Assembly: GCA_001574975.1 (NCBI GenBank)
Contig: KQ965766.1
Span: 307,082 to 371,081 of the forward strand
Length of the DNA stretch: 64,000 nucleotides
Source: Gonapodya prolifera JEL478
Taxonomy: Eukaryota > Monoblepharomycota > Monoblepharidomycetes > Monoblepharidales > Gonapodyaceae
Direction of reading: 5' to 3'
The notes under the pieces were generated by a model. It saw only the letters and a program-made list of their open reading frames with translations. It ran no database searches and was not told where the DNA came from. Shown here one piece after another: positions 54,171 to 64,000 of the stretch. A program made the translations under genes and the position numbers. Numbering within the stretch: position 1 is the first letter of the stretch; each line of letters starts with the position of its first letter.

Positions 54171-57030
54171 AACAAGCTCTTCCCCACGAACATCACAACC
54201 CACCCATCTTTCGAGCTCTTCAACGCATCCGCCACTTGCGCCCTCGTCCCACCAGCCCCGCCCTGCCCCTGAGCCGCACCGACCTCCTTCTCGCTCGCAC
54301 CTTTGGTATCCCAAATCCGGACTGTATTATCCGCCGACCCCGACGCCAACAGTCCCGAATCCATCGAGAAGTCCAGCGAGTATACCACGTCCGTGTGGCC
54401 CTTGAACCGCTTCAGTGACCGCCCGGACCCGATGTCCCACAGGATCACAAGCCGGTCCTCCCCGGCCGTCGCTAGAAGCTTGCCGTCGGGGGAGATCTTG
54501 ACGGTGTAGATGGGGCCCGTGTGCTCCTTGAACAGACGCACACTGGCGCCCTTTTGGACGTCGAAGAGGCGTGCGCTCTTGTCGCTGGACCCGGTCACGA
54601 CGTAGTTGGAGTTGGGGTGGAATCGCACCGTCTGCGCGAGTTCGCACGGTGGTCAGTATTCACTTTGCCCTTTGATACCACCCCCCACACGCAGAACCCC
54701 TGAGACACGCACATGCACGTCGGACAAATGCCCCACAAAGATCCTCAGCGGGTAGATATGGTCGCACGACCACAACCGCGCCGTACGGTCGTGGCTCGCC
54801 GACGCAAAGTACAGTCCTCGTGGGCCCATGTCAACGTCCCACACGGGGCCGTGGCTGTGTCCGCGGAAGGCGACAAGGTTCATTTGGGTTTCGAGGCTCC
54901 AGAGGCGGACTTTTGCGGTTGGCGGGGTGGGTTTGGGGTTGGTGGGTGGTTGGAACAAGAGGGAAGCAATGGAGACGACGCACTGGTTTTGTCCTCAGAC
55001 GCGGACAGAAGGAGTTTCCCGTCCGGACTAAACGCCACGCCGTAGACAGGCCCCGAATGTCCAATCAACTTCTTGTTGTCCACACGGTCGTACCACTCGT
55101 CCACTACGCGTGTACCGTCGAGCGAGTTACGTTCATCTCCAAACTTAAATCGATCAGAAAAGGATCCCACGCACCATCCCCACCCGATCCCTCATCTTGG
55201 TCGTTGTTGATTGTGGACACCGTATCGCTCGAGATGTTCCACACCCGAACGACCGAATCGGACGTGCCCGCCGCCACGAGGCGCACGTCGTCCGAGACGC
55301 GGAACGAGGTGATCCTAAGAGCCCAGACGGTCCCGGGGTAAGTTCACCGGACAGACACACGTGCTCGCATAAGAGTGTTTTCGAAAGAACAGAGCAGACT
55401 CACGTGTTGTGGTCGTTATGGAACGTGGTGCACACGATTGATGGTAACGCCGTGGGGCCGAGAGCAACTTGCTTGCGCAAATCGTCGAGGGCTTGCAGTT
55501 CGCGCTCAACGTCGCTGAATTTGCTGTTGTGTGTGGGTGGAGTGGGGAGATGGGCGTTAAGGGTTTGCAGGATGAGGAAAGGGCAGGAGCGTATTAACGA
55601 ACGGTGTGGGAAAGGGAATCCTGTCCACGGGAGGCGCGTCCGCCATGGTTTCTTCACGCGCACGGCGGAGGCGCTCGAGGATGAAGAAGGCTTCTTGGGT
55701 GTTCTGGGGTGTTGGAATTCGTGATCAGGCGGGGTTGTGGTGAGACATAAGGTCCTCCTGTCACCACAGTGCAACGGAACTCGCGAGGGCCGCCACATCC
55801 GAATTTACCTCGGTTCTCAACTTCTGGTCGACTTCCTGGGCCAGTCTGGTGTCCTGCGGAATTCCAAGGGTCACTTTCTGCTTGTTGAGGTTTTCCAGCT
55901 CGGCTTTGCGGATGCCCAGAATGCCGCTACCCTCGACGTGGCGGCCGGGTGCTTCGGAGATTACTTGAGGGTTGGAGATTGGGGAAGTGGGAGAAAGGTA
56001 GGGTGAGTGATAATTGCCGGGCGAGGAATGATCAAGAAGGGGATGGTGGCATGTCATAGCCACACAAGAGGAATACCAAGAGGTGACATACTGCAATGGC
56101 AGACATCATGGCAGTGCTCCATGAGAAGTATACAAATGTCGGCATGGCCCAATCAACGTCCAAGTCTCGGGATAGAGTGACGAGACTACAATCGTCTAGC
56201 AAGATGTTTCACGAGCCATATCCTATGTCGACATGAAAACGGTGCACGAGTTCTATCCAACCACATGGGGTACCAACGCTCCTCGAATAGCATTCAAGAG
56301 ACAAGATGCATCACCCACCACGGAAATTCAAGTTCTCGTTGGCAATGAGGAGCAGAGTTGGCTTATCCTGCAAGAACGACATGAGCAAATTATGCGTTGT
56401 CCTGGACATGGGCACGACGTAAGGATTCCTGAGAAACGTCTGCGCAACGTCGCTGTCTCTGAGGTGGGTCGGGTCGTGTATACCAGACATGGCATTGACC
56501 TCGTCCGGGTGATCGTCTGCGTGGTCTGAGCGGAACGAGTCGAGGAACGAGCGTGCGAGGTCGGGTTTTCCCCGCGTGACGAGTTGCAGGAAGAGATAGA
56601 CAAAGTAGGGGAAGAGGAGGGAGTGAAGTTCTTCCTGTGATTACGGGGTTCAAGGGGAGGGAGAGGGTTTCAGTGTTTTGAAGGCTTGAAAAGAACTGGT
56701 CCGGCACTGGTTTTCTTCTTTGAGACGTCGGGAAGCGAAACGTTTTGGATGTGCAACACGGGAGGCCCCTGCCGTGTGTTCCTTTCACGTCCGACTGCTC
56801 ACCCTGTAGAGTTCAATCGACCCTTCGATCCATGTTCTCAGCGACCTGTAAGCGTCTGAGTAGGCATTCGGTGCCGCCGGGGCTGCCGACTGCTGGTTTG
56901 TGTTGGGTTGAATGCGCGCAGACGACTCCACAACACCCAAGTCCACCGCCGCCCCTCCCGCGTCCGCTCCTCTGGCGGTGTACCCTCTGCGATGCAGCAG
57001 ATCCGCGATGCCTTTGGTTTCGTCGCTCAT
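54100..57030 (-). CDS. TAF5: TFIID subunit TAF5
   Basis: WD40 scaffold of the general transcription factor TFIID (and of SAGA in yeast). The ATG at 57030 opens MSDETKGIADLLHRRGY; the TAF5 N-terminal domain follows: SDAYRSLRTWIEGSIELYR, then EELHSLLFPYFVYLFLQLVT and GKPDLARSFLDSFRSDH. A linker exon reads LGIRKAELENLNKQKVTLGI. WD40 exons: VRLVAAGTSDSVVRVWNI, LIGHSGPVYGVAFSPDGKLL, FRGHSHGPVWDVDMGPRGLY with FASASHDRTARLW, FHPNSNYVVTGSSDKSARLF, LFKEHTGPIYTVKISPDGKL, KGHTDVVYSLDFSMDSGLLA. These match TAF5 closely. The usual closing segment after the last blade (a TPV-hydrophobic strand and FTRRN-like motif) is not found; the frame runs into repeat DNA near 54,150. So the stop position is uncertain. 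Confidence 0.9.
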
Positions 57031-57171
57031 GTTCTTATTGGACCTGGCCCACCGTCTCAACCGCAGCACGGTCACTCACTCCTTCCCAACACATTCCACT
57101 CCACTCTTATACCTCGCATACTGCCATCGGATCGCACTGCTCTACTCAGCTTATCTGGCACTGCACCCGTA
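57031..57171. promoter_or_regulatory. Shared divergent promoter of TAF5 and the RabGAP
   Basis: Only 141 bp separate the two start codons (57030 minus, 57172 plus). No TATA box is evident. Any 5' leaders must be short or overlap. Co-regulation is an inference. Confidence 0.55.
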
Positions 57172-60100
57172 ATGCTTCTGCTCCCCACCGCGGTGGAGCC
57201 ATCCCCGCTGTGGGACACGCTGCAGACTCTTGGCGATCGCTTCGTCCTGCAGAGCCTCAAGACTTCTTCATTCCTCACCACTATATCGTCCATCCTCTCG
57301 TCGTCGCCATCAACGGCGAAGCCATTCCGGATCCTCTGCCGAATCGGGCCACTGAGATTGCTGCAGGTCGCAACGGCGAGCTCGGCGGAGGAGATCAGAG
57401 CAAACGCGAGATGGCTCGAGGCAGAGGTCCTCCCGCAGATATCTCTCCTGCAGTCCGCCTCCGAGGTCGAGAATTGCCTTAGAGAACGGCTCGAGGAACA
57501 GCTTGGGCCGACTGCCGCAGAAGCGCACGGTGGGGGAGACTCGCCCAATGGAGCGAATGCGGATGAAAAGGTTCGTGCAACATACATCGATCATTGTCCC
57601 TTGGTGTTGCGTTCGCAAGTGTGCTGAGAGAATCGTCCGGCCTTTCGATCCATCAACCAGCACCGAACAGCGAACGAAGCATACCACTCCCATTTTGAGC
57701 GCGTAACGGCATCTGAAGAACTCATACAATACTACCCGTCCGGTGAGTTTTCTCGTCGTGGGCGGGGGGCTGATGGTGCGTTTGACGGTTGGGGGGCGAC
57801 GGTGGGAGTAGTTAGCTAAATTATGTGTTTGCGAGGACCCATGAAACGAATCCACACGGTGAATGCACCCCGGGTGGTGGAGAGATGGCCGGGTGGATGG
57901 ATGGAGAGGATGGGTGGAGAGGAGGAGGGATAGTTGGATGATCCTGTTGCGTCGAGCTCTTACCAACTGAATCCCGCTTTGCGAACGAACCCAGCCTACG
58001 AAAAAGCCACCCGCCAAGGCTGGCTTTATATCTCGTCCAACTTCATCGCTTTTTACAGCCTCCTAATGGGCGTCGAGACGAAAGTACTCCTGGAACTCAA
58101 GGACGTGGAAGAGATTCTCAAGCAGAATTCCAAAGCCGGCATGCTAGCGGATTCGATTACGGTCGTTACGAGGAACAAGACCAAGGTGAGTCACCGGGCG
58201 CGGGGGGGGGGGGGGGGTTGAGGAGGCGGGGGTTAAGTTAGGGCGCCGGGTGATCAATTGCGCAGTCAAAGGATTAATTGCGTGAGGAGGATGGCTACAT
58301 GTGTCGTCTGTTGGTCAACTGCCTTTGTCGGACCCTTACGTATGCCAATCCGTGTCTAACATGCCTTATCCAACGCAGCACTTCTTCACAAACCTCATGC
58401 GCCGCGACGAATGCTACGACCTCCTGCGCTCGCTTACTAAAAGCGCCATGGCAAAGGTAAAGTTGTCCGCGCTTTGTATTTCACGAAGGGGTTCTCATGT
58501 ACCCTCACGTCGTACCTGCAGATGCTGCAAACGACGGGAAACGAGGATAAAGTTGGCGCACCGCCTCCGCTGCCGACGGCTGAGAACGTGGAACTGGACG
58601 CTCGAAATCAAGTGAGTCTTTTCGTTTTGTGCCTTCGTGGTCATGAAGAACCCAAACACGTGACCCTTGGTTCCCCCCCCCCCCCCCCACGCGCCCCTTT
58701 TGCCTTCGCTGTTCCCCCCACCCCCGCCATCACCCCGGCGTCCCCTCTAAGAACTTCCGCACTGCCTTTGCCCTCCCCGACGACCAATCCCTCGTCGACG
58801 CGACCTACGCCAACGTCCAACTCCCCGGCGGATCCCCCATTCACGGCCGGCTGTTTCTCTCCTCGGGCTCTTTTATATGCTTCCTGTCCTCCACCAAACA
58901 CCAACTGCACTTCTCCACGCCCCTGTACTGCATCAAAAAAGTCGAACGCCTCCAACTCGCCGCGCCAACGATTACACTTGCCCTATGGCACGGCGCAATC
59001 GTCACGGTCCAGCTTCTGTGCGAGGTGCGCAGGGCCGAGGCGTTTTGTAGCCAGTTGCGCACCTTGCTGGAGAAGGTCATCCCGCTGATGAAAATGGTCA
59101 AGCCCTTCGTCAAGACCCTTCCCTCGGAGGAGCTCGTCAGCGCGGGTAAGGTCCAGTCCGCCGCGATCGGGCTTGGCGCAAAGTACGGCTACGTGGCCCC
59201 CACGGCTCCTCAAGCCGGTGAGCGACTACAGATATGGACGGACCATTTCAAGCAGTACGGGCGCAACTTGACCCTGATGCGCAACGCGACGTTCACCAAG
59301 CTCCTCCGTGTGGGCGTCGTGGATCCCCTGCGCGGGGAAATCTGGGACGTCACGTCGGGCGCCATGTTTGTGCGGTTCGGGAGCCCCGGGTACTACGCCT
59401 CCATCCTTGAGAAGAACACACAACGCACGTTTTCCATGGAGGAGATCGACAAGGACGTGAACAGAAGTTTGCCAGAGTATCCGGGCTACCAGGTGGACGA
59501 GGGCCTCGAGGCCCTGCGCAGGGTGCTGTACTCGTACAGTCTGCATAACCCCCAGCTGGGGTACTGCCAGGCCATGAATCTGCTCGTGGCATGTTTGCTG
59601 GTGTATTTATCCGAGGAGCAGGCGTTTTGGGTGCTGGATATAACGGTGACGAGGCTGCTTCCGCAGTATTACACGAGAAACAGTGAGTTCGTGTACGCGA
59701 GCACTTCATTCTGCTTCGCAATTGACGGAATCTTGAAGTGGTTGGTGCAGTTGTGGATGCTAGCGTAAGAAGATATGCCAATGATCTATCCTACTCTGGC
59801 GCTTTCAAGCCTTCGCTGTGCTTTAGGTCCTTGATGCCCTAGTTGAGAAGCATCTACCAATGTTGCATGCGCATTTTGCGAAACTGGATACAGAGCTCAG
59901 CGTGTACTCGTTATCATGGCTGTTGTCGATTTACGTCAATTGCATGCCTTTGAAGTATGCGTTTAGGTGGGTGAAGGAGTTTAACGGTCGATATTTTGCT
60001 TGCACGCGCAAGCTCCATCCTCATGTCTTTACTTCCACCACCTGTGAAATTCGATCAGAATTTTTGATGGACTGTTTGCCGAGGGTTCTCAATTCCTCTT

Positions 60101-61450
60101 TCAAATCGCTCTTGCAATATTGAAAATAAACGGCGATGCACTCTTGAAAGCAGAAGACGACTCTGAAATGATGACAATCTTCAAAACGTACTTTGCAAGC
60201 TTGGGCGACCTTGTTTCCGACATCGGAGCTGGACCAAAACCCGTGCCTCGGTTTACGCAGCTCCTTTTGACGGCCTATCGAGAGTTTGCAGTTGTTACGT
60301 CGGCGTCTGTTATGGACCTTCGAAATGCTCGGCAGTACCGAGTGGCGCAGGTTGTTGGGCAGTATGCAAAACGAGCTCGCCTGAGAGAGCTGGAATATAC
60401 GGGACGTTTTACAAAACCCCAGTTGAATGCGATTTGTGATAAGTGAGTGAAGTCCCGCGTTCATCATCTTTTTGTATCAAAAGACTGGAAACGTCAAAAG
60501 GTTCTTTGACGCACTGTACTATGCGGATGATAAGTCACATAAAAGCTTTATCAACCAGGAGGATTTTCCGTTGTTTGTCAAATCTATCGCTCCAAGTTGG
60601 GGTGACGTGGACCCCGACCATGCCAGTCAAAAGAAGCGATCAGGAGAAACCAAACACATCACTGGGTCGGACTTCATTGATCGTTTGTTTACTGTATGGT
60701 TGAGTGTGAGTGTCATTGAAGCATTCGGACTGCTGGATACGCTGAAACCATGCGGCTGTTTACAAAAGGACAAGACCAGACGCTCTTTGTCTTTGCAAGA
60801 TATTATATCTGGACTTCACGGTATCATTTTTAGTGGGGATGATGGCGCATCACCGCTGTTTTACAACATGTTTACCTCGAATGGAGGATTGGGGAAGGAA
60901 CAAGTCATCGACCTTGCGGAAAGTCTCCTTTTCCTTCTTCGACGTGACCCGGATGACACTCATCTTGGAAGCATTTCTTCCTTTATGGCTTCAGCTGTTG
61001 AGGTAAAACTCTTTTTGACGTTGCTTGGGTACGCTCACAGTAAACGTGAATCTATCAGAGTCTGATAACACAGGATCAATTGCATGACCAGGCACTTTCT
61101 TTGGATGAATTTCAAAATCTCCTCAAATTGCAGCCATTTTTGTGGAACTATGTCACCGAAGGGTTTTCAAAGTCTTTTCGTTTGGAAGTTGCTGAGAAGG
61201 CAGACTTTATCCAGATTGCAAAAGGTATGTATGTTTGACCTCGCAAATTGGATGACAATCATCTAAAGGACGGTTTCAACTAGTGATGGAAGGACAGTCA
61301 CGCTGGAGCTCCAGCAGTAGACCAATCATTAAACCAGCACGCACAGATTCATCTGACAGCTTGAGAGCACCAGACCAATTGGTTATGGACCAAACAGACT
61401 CACTGCTTGTTGACGTTCAGGGAACGTCAGATGGGAGGGACTTCTTTTAA
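57172..61450 (+). CDS. TBC1D8/9-type RabGAP (GRAM-GRAM-TBC-EF-hand)
   Basis: GTPase-activating protein for Rab GTPases. Exons: 57172-57570, 57661-57742, 57995-58185, 58379-58456, 58522-58611, 58752-59682, 59739-59764 (26 nt), 59827-59966, 60059 to about 60,442, about 60,487-61002, 61059-61224, 61269-61450. The N-terminal segment matches TBC1D9 (PFRILCRIGPLRLLQVAT). GRAM1: RQGWLYISSNFIAFYSLLMG; GRAM2: HGRLFLSSGSFICFLSS. TBC core: LLRVGVVDPLRGEIWDV, IDKDVNRSLPEYP with the Arg finger, and YSLHNPQLGYCQAMNLLVA with the Gln finger; then MVGAVVDASVLDALVEKHLP. An EF-hand-like part (KRFFDALYYADDKSHKSFIN) and DGRDFF end it. Both catalytic fingers are intact. The junction at about 60,443-60,486 does not resolve in phase. 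Confidence 0.9.
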
Positions 61451-62296
61451 AATGACACGAAGAAATATTCCAAATAAAATGTAAATAGTCTGCATAAAAC
61501 CACTACTACAAGATTTTATGGTTGATTTACAAACTCTTGTAAAATAATTGCATTCTTAAACCATGTCAAAAAGCTGGAATTTTCATGTGAAAAATAATTA
61601 ACAGACTCCTTCAAAAACTATTTGCACAAACTTCCAAATTGCAAGATGTGCAAAAAGTCACTGTGGCATTAATTGACATATACACAAGATCAACACGTGT
61701 AGAAGAGGTGGATAATAAAGCTCATATTTTCGAGAACCAAGACATTTGCGTTTTGCATAGGCCAAACCAATGCTAAAGGTCTGCCACTGCTGATTTTTCT
61801 CTTGGGCTCCATGTTTTTTTAAGGAGTGATTTGAGAGATTCTTGTGCTGCTCAACTCTTGCAATGTTTGCACCATGATACTATGCAAGCCCAAATTGTGA
61901 CAGCAACAACAGCACCAGGAAAAATCAGCAGTGGCACACCTATACCATTGGCTTGTTGTGTGCAAATTTTGGCACTGCCCAATCTTATGGTTCTGGCTGA
62001 ATGTGCTTGGGACTGTGTTTGAACTTGCAGGCCCACAGTGCGCAAAACATCCATTTGTCCTTGACCCCTCATGCAACCACTCATTGGTGATAGTGGAGCC
62101 GTCACAAGTTTGCTGTGGCAATTGTGGAGGCATTTAGACCATCAGCAGAAAAGTAGTGCTTGGTAAAAGGTCCATGTCAAGTCATATTGTGATATGGTAA
62201 TTGCTCTTCAGTGGTTCATTTATATTGGATTCCAATTGCACCATCAGACACACCTTAAAGAGTACTACAATTTTGCTGTCGGAAGCTTTGGGATAG
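61451..62296. other. AT-rich transposon-like DNA, no gene assigned
   Basis: Plus-strand words such as QCAKHPFVLDPSCNH and VCCGNCGG (about 62,036-62,130) show a Cys/His pattern that could be debris of a helicase or mobile-element zinc finger, but stops surround it. Nothing else is supported. Confidence 0.3.
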
Positions 62297-62937
62297 TATT
62301 TGTAGTTGTGGAGAAAATTTGGATTTAGTGTGAGATTGGGTTTTGGTTCAGCCAGGCTTTTATCCAAGGGCTCCAGTGGAGGACTTGCCCAGTCCACCTA
62401 ATTAGTGACAAATTGTTTTATTTTTCTGTACAAAAACATGAAGAGACTCAGTACACAATCCCAGATGCCTTTTCAGGTTATGAGCCCATCCAGAAGCCCC
62501 AAAAAACCTTGGACCTCCAGTTCAATTTCAACATGTTCCCTCCAGGTTGGGAAGGCATCCTCCAGCTCCAGAGTGCCCACAGCCATCTTAAAGGCATCAG
62601 AACTAAGGGGGAGAGATGCCACAAGAGTTGCAGTGGTGGGGGGTCAGCCATTTTTTATGATTCAGCAACAAAGTGTCCAATCAAGTCCACCCTGATGCAG
62701 CACATGTCTCCAAATGGATTTCTGAGCTCAGTACAATGGTGCAGATGGGCTCATAACCTGAAAAGACATGTGGGATCGTGTACTGAGTCTCTTTGTGTTT
62801 TTGTACAGAAAAATACAACTAATTTGTCACTAATTAGGTGGACTGGGCAAGTCCTCCACTGGAGCCCTTGGATAAAAGCCCGGCTGAACCATAACCCAAT
62901 CTCACACTAAATCTAAATTTTCTCCACAACCACAAAT
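62297..62937. mobile_element. Foldback element with about 194-bp inverted arms
   Basis: The left arm (62,297-62,490) and right arm (62,744-62,937) are inverted copies with only scattered mismatches; both contain AAGGGCTCCAGTGGAGGACT and AGTCCACCTAATTAGTGACA in opposite orientation. The 253-bp loop has no long frame. The transcript would form a long hairpin. It abuts the gypsy pol fragment at its right end. Foldback/MITE-type transposon is the likely class. Confidence 0.75.
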
Positions 62938-64000
62938 GTGTTTTCCATGCAGAGCAAATTCCAATTGGTGGTTATATAGTTGGGAGAGATGGAATTGAGC
63001 TCACAGAGGATACAATGCATGAAGTGAATGTACTTCCCAAACCTACTGGCACTAAGTCTACCCAAGAAGTACATGGTCTTTTACAGTTGTTACAAAAATT
63101 GGATCCCAAGATTTGATGAAGTAGTACAACCTATACAGGAGCTTACAAAACCATCATCAAAATTCCACTGGAGTGAAAAGTGTGAAAAAGCATTCACACT
63201 AATTAAACAGCTGATAGCAAAAGCCCCAGTCCTCAGACCTGCAGATCCAACACAGCCATTTATTGTTTACACTGATGCATCTCCTTATGGTCTTGGAGCA
63301 GTGGTAATGCAGACAGACCCCTTAACCCAATCTCTTCAGCCTGTGGAATTCTGGAGTAGAAAGCTCAAACCTGCAGAAAGAAACTATTCAATAAATGACA
63401 AGGAATTACTTGCAATAGTTGAGGCACTTAAGAAATGGAGACATTGGCTTTCAGGAACTTCTATGCAGGTGGAAATTAGAACAGATCATAAAAACCTGAT
63501 GTATTTCTTAAATTGGAGATTACTTACACCCCAACATGCTCGTTGGGCAGTTGACCTTGGTGAGTTTGACTATGTTATCCAGCATGTCTCCAAAACAAAG
63601 AATACAATAGCAGATGCTCTTTCTAGGAACCCCAGCTATACACCAGCTGCAGAAGAGAAACATGGGGATAGAACACAGGTGCTTCTCCCAGTTGAACATT
63701 TTCTACCAAGACCACCTTATGCAGTAGAAAGAATAGCTGTAATCAAGGGGGCAGGGTCATCTGCTGGAATTTTGGAACAAGTCACAGATGAGCAGAAAAA
63801 GCTTGAAATCTGCAAAGCATTCCATGACCATCCTAGTGCTGCTCACCCAAGCTGGGAACGCACTGACGCTGCAATTACTAAGGCAGGATATGATTGGGAG
63901 GGACGCAGAAAGTATGTGGAGCAATACTGCAAATCTTGTGAATCATGCCAGAGAAACAAACCTGATAGAGGGAAGCCATTTGGTGAACTTACCCCACTAT
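62938..64000 (+). mobile_element. Ty3/gypsy retrotransposon pol fragment, runs off the window
   Basis: Begins inside reverse transcriptase (GGYIVGRDGIELTEDTMHE), with a one-base frame slip near 63,080, then the thumb and tether (NWIPRFDEVVQPIQELTKP), the gypsy RNase H: FIVYTDASPYGLGAVVMQ, ERNYSINDKELLAIVEALKK, IRTDHKNLMYFLN, KNTIADALSRNP, and the start of integrase with its zinc-binding motif (FHDHPSAAHPS, YCKSCESCQRNKPDRGKPFG). The TDAS, E and TDHKNL residues fit active RNase H. The 5' half of pol, gag and the LTR are absent or replaced by the foldback element. From 63,100 to the window end the frame is open. Confidence 0.88.

Noticed and set aside
56233-56529. Plus-strand frame of 98 codons
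   Set aside because: Antisense shadow of the TAF5 N-terminal exon.
58203-58688. Long G-run (about 58,203-58,217) and C-run (about 58,674-58,688) as a regulatory pair
   Set aside because: Both lie in introns of the RabGAP and are simple homopolymers prone to slippage or sequencing error.
1-64000. Nuclear recoding of TGA to Trp
   Set aside because: Psf2, the DUF3712 gene, the Crinkler-like gene and others end with TGA, and TGG is used for Trp throughout.
1-64000. CRISPR arrays, prokaryotic operons or ribosome binding sites
   Set aside because: No regularly spaced repeats with spacers; the genes have spliceosomal introns.

Overview
The window reads as nuclear DNA of a zoosporic, chytrid-like fungus. 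Most genes are cut by many short GT-AG introns. Fungal or opisthokont housekeeping genes are recognisable: eIF3j, the GINS subunit Psf2, TAF5, an RRM/zinc-knuckle protein, a TBC1D8/9-type RabGAP, an F-box/WD40 protein, a DUF3712 protein and an MpaB-like oxygenase. Two genes belong to the cilium (a C1a-32/CFAP119 homologue and a TMEM107-like protein), which fits a lineage with swimming spores. The species cannot be named from the sequence alone.

Layout. 1-0.96 kb: 3' part of eIF3j. 1.0-12.8 kb: a visibly AT-rich island, almost intron-free, with a virus- or mobile-element-like cargo: a NUMOD/HNH endonuclease, a membrane-anchored GH18-like protein, several unrecognised charged proteins, a decayed hyaluronan-synthase-type GT2, a TIR-domain gene with one stop, an AlkB-like dioxygenase, and duplicated or inverted repeats. 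13-19 kb: a large minus-strand gene joining trehalose-phosphate-synthase-like motifs, a TKL-like kinase, Sel1 repeats and an array of one-exon leucine-rich repeats. 19-34 kb: GH114 remnant, DUF3712 protein, CFAP119, F-box/WD40 protein, an acidic protein, an Hsp70-like remnant and the MpaB-like oxygenase. 35-42.5 kb: two tandem kinase-Sel1 paralogues, both damaged. 42.7-49.6 kb: Psf2, the RRM/CCHC protein, small genes, a calmodulin-like protein and the TMEM107-like gene. 49.6-61.5 kb: a coiled-coil tail-anchored protein, a Crinkler-like gene with a PD-(D/E)XK nuclease-like end, then TAF5 and the RabGAP sharing a 141-bp divergent promoter. 61.5-64 kb: AT-rich transposon DNA with a foldback element beside a Ty3/gypsy pol fragment.

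The points most worth following are: (i) the kinase-Sel1-LRR gene whose N-terminus carries two copies of the trehalose-phosphate-synthase entry motif, resembling an integrated-domain immune receptor layout; (ii) a repeat that begins at the 5' splice site of two unrelated introns and lies in a probable third, which looks like an introner element; (iii) the virus-like island; (iv) the Crinkler-like nuclease gene between two diverged repeat copies. Exon borders given here come from reading frames and splice signals only; none is supported by transcripts.
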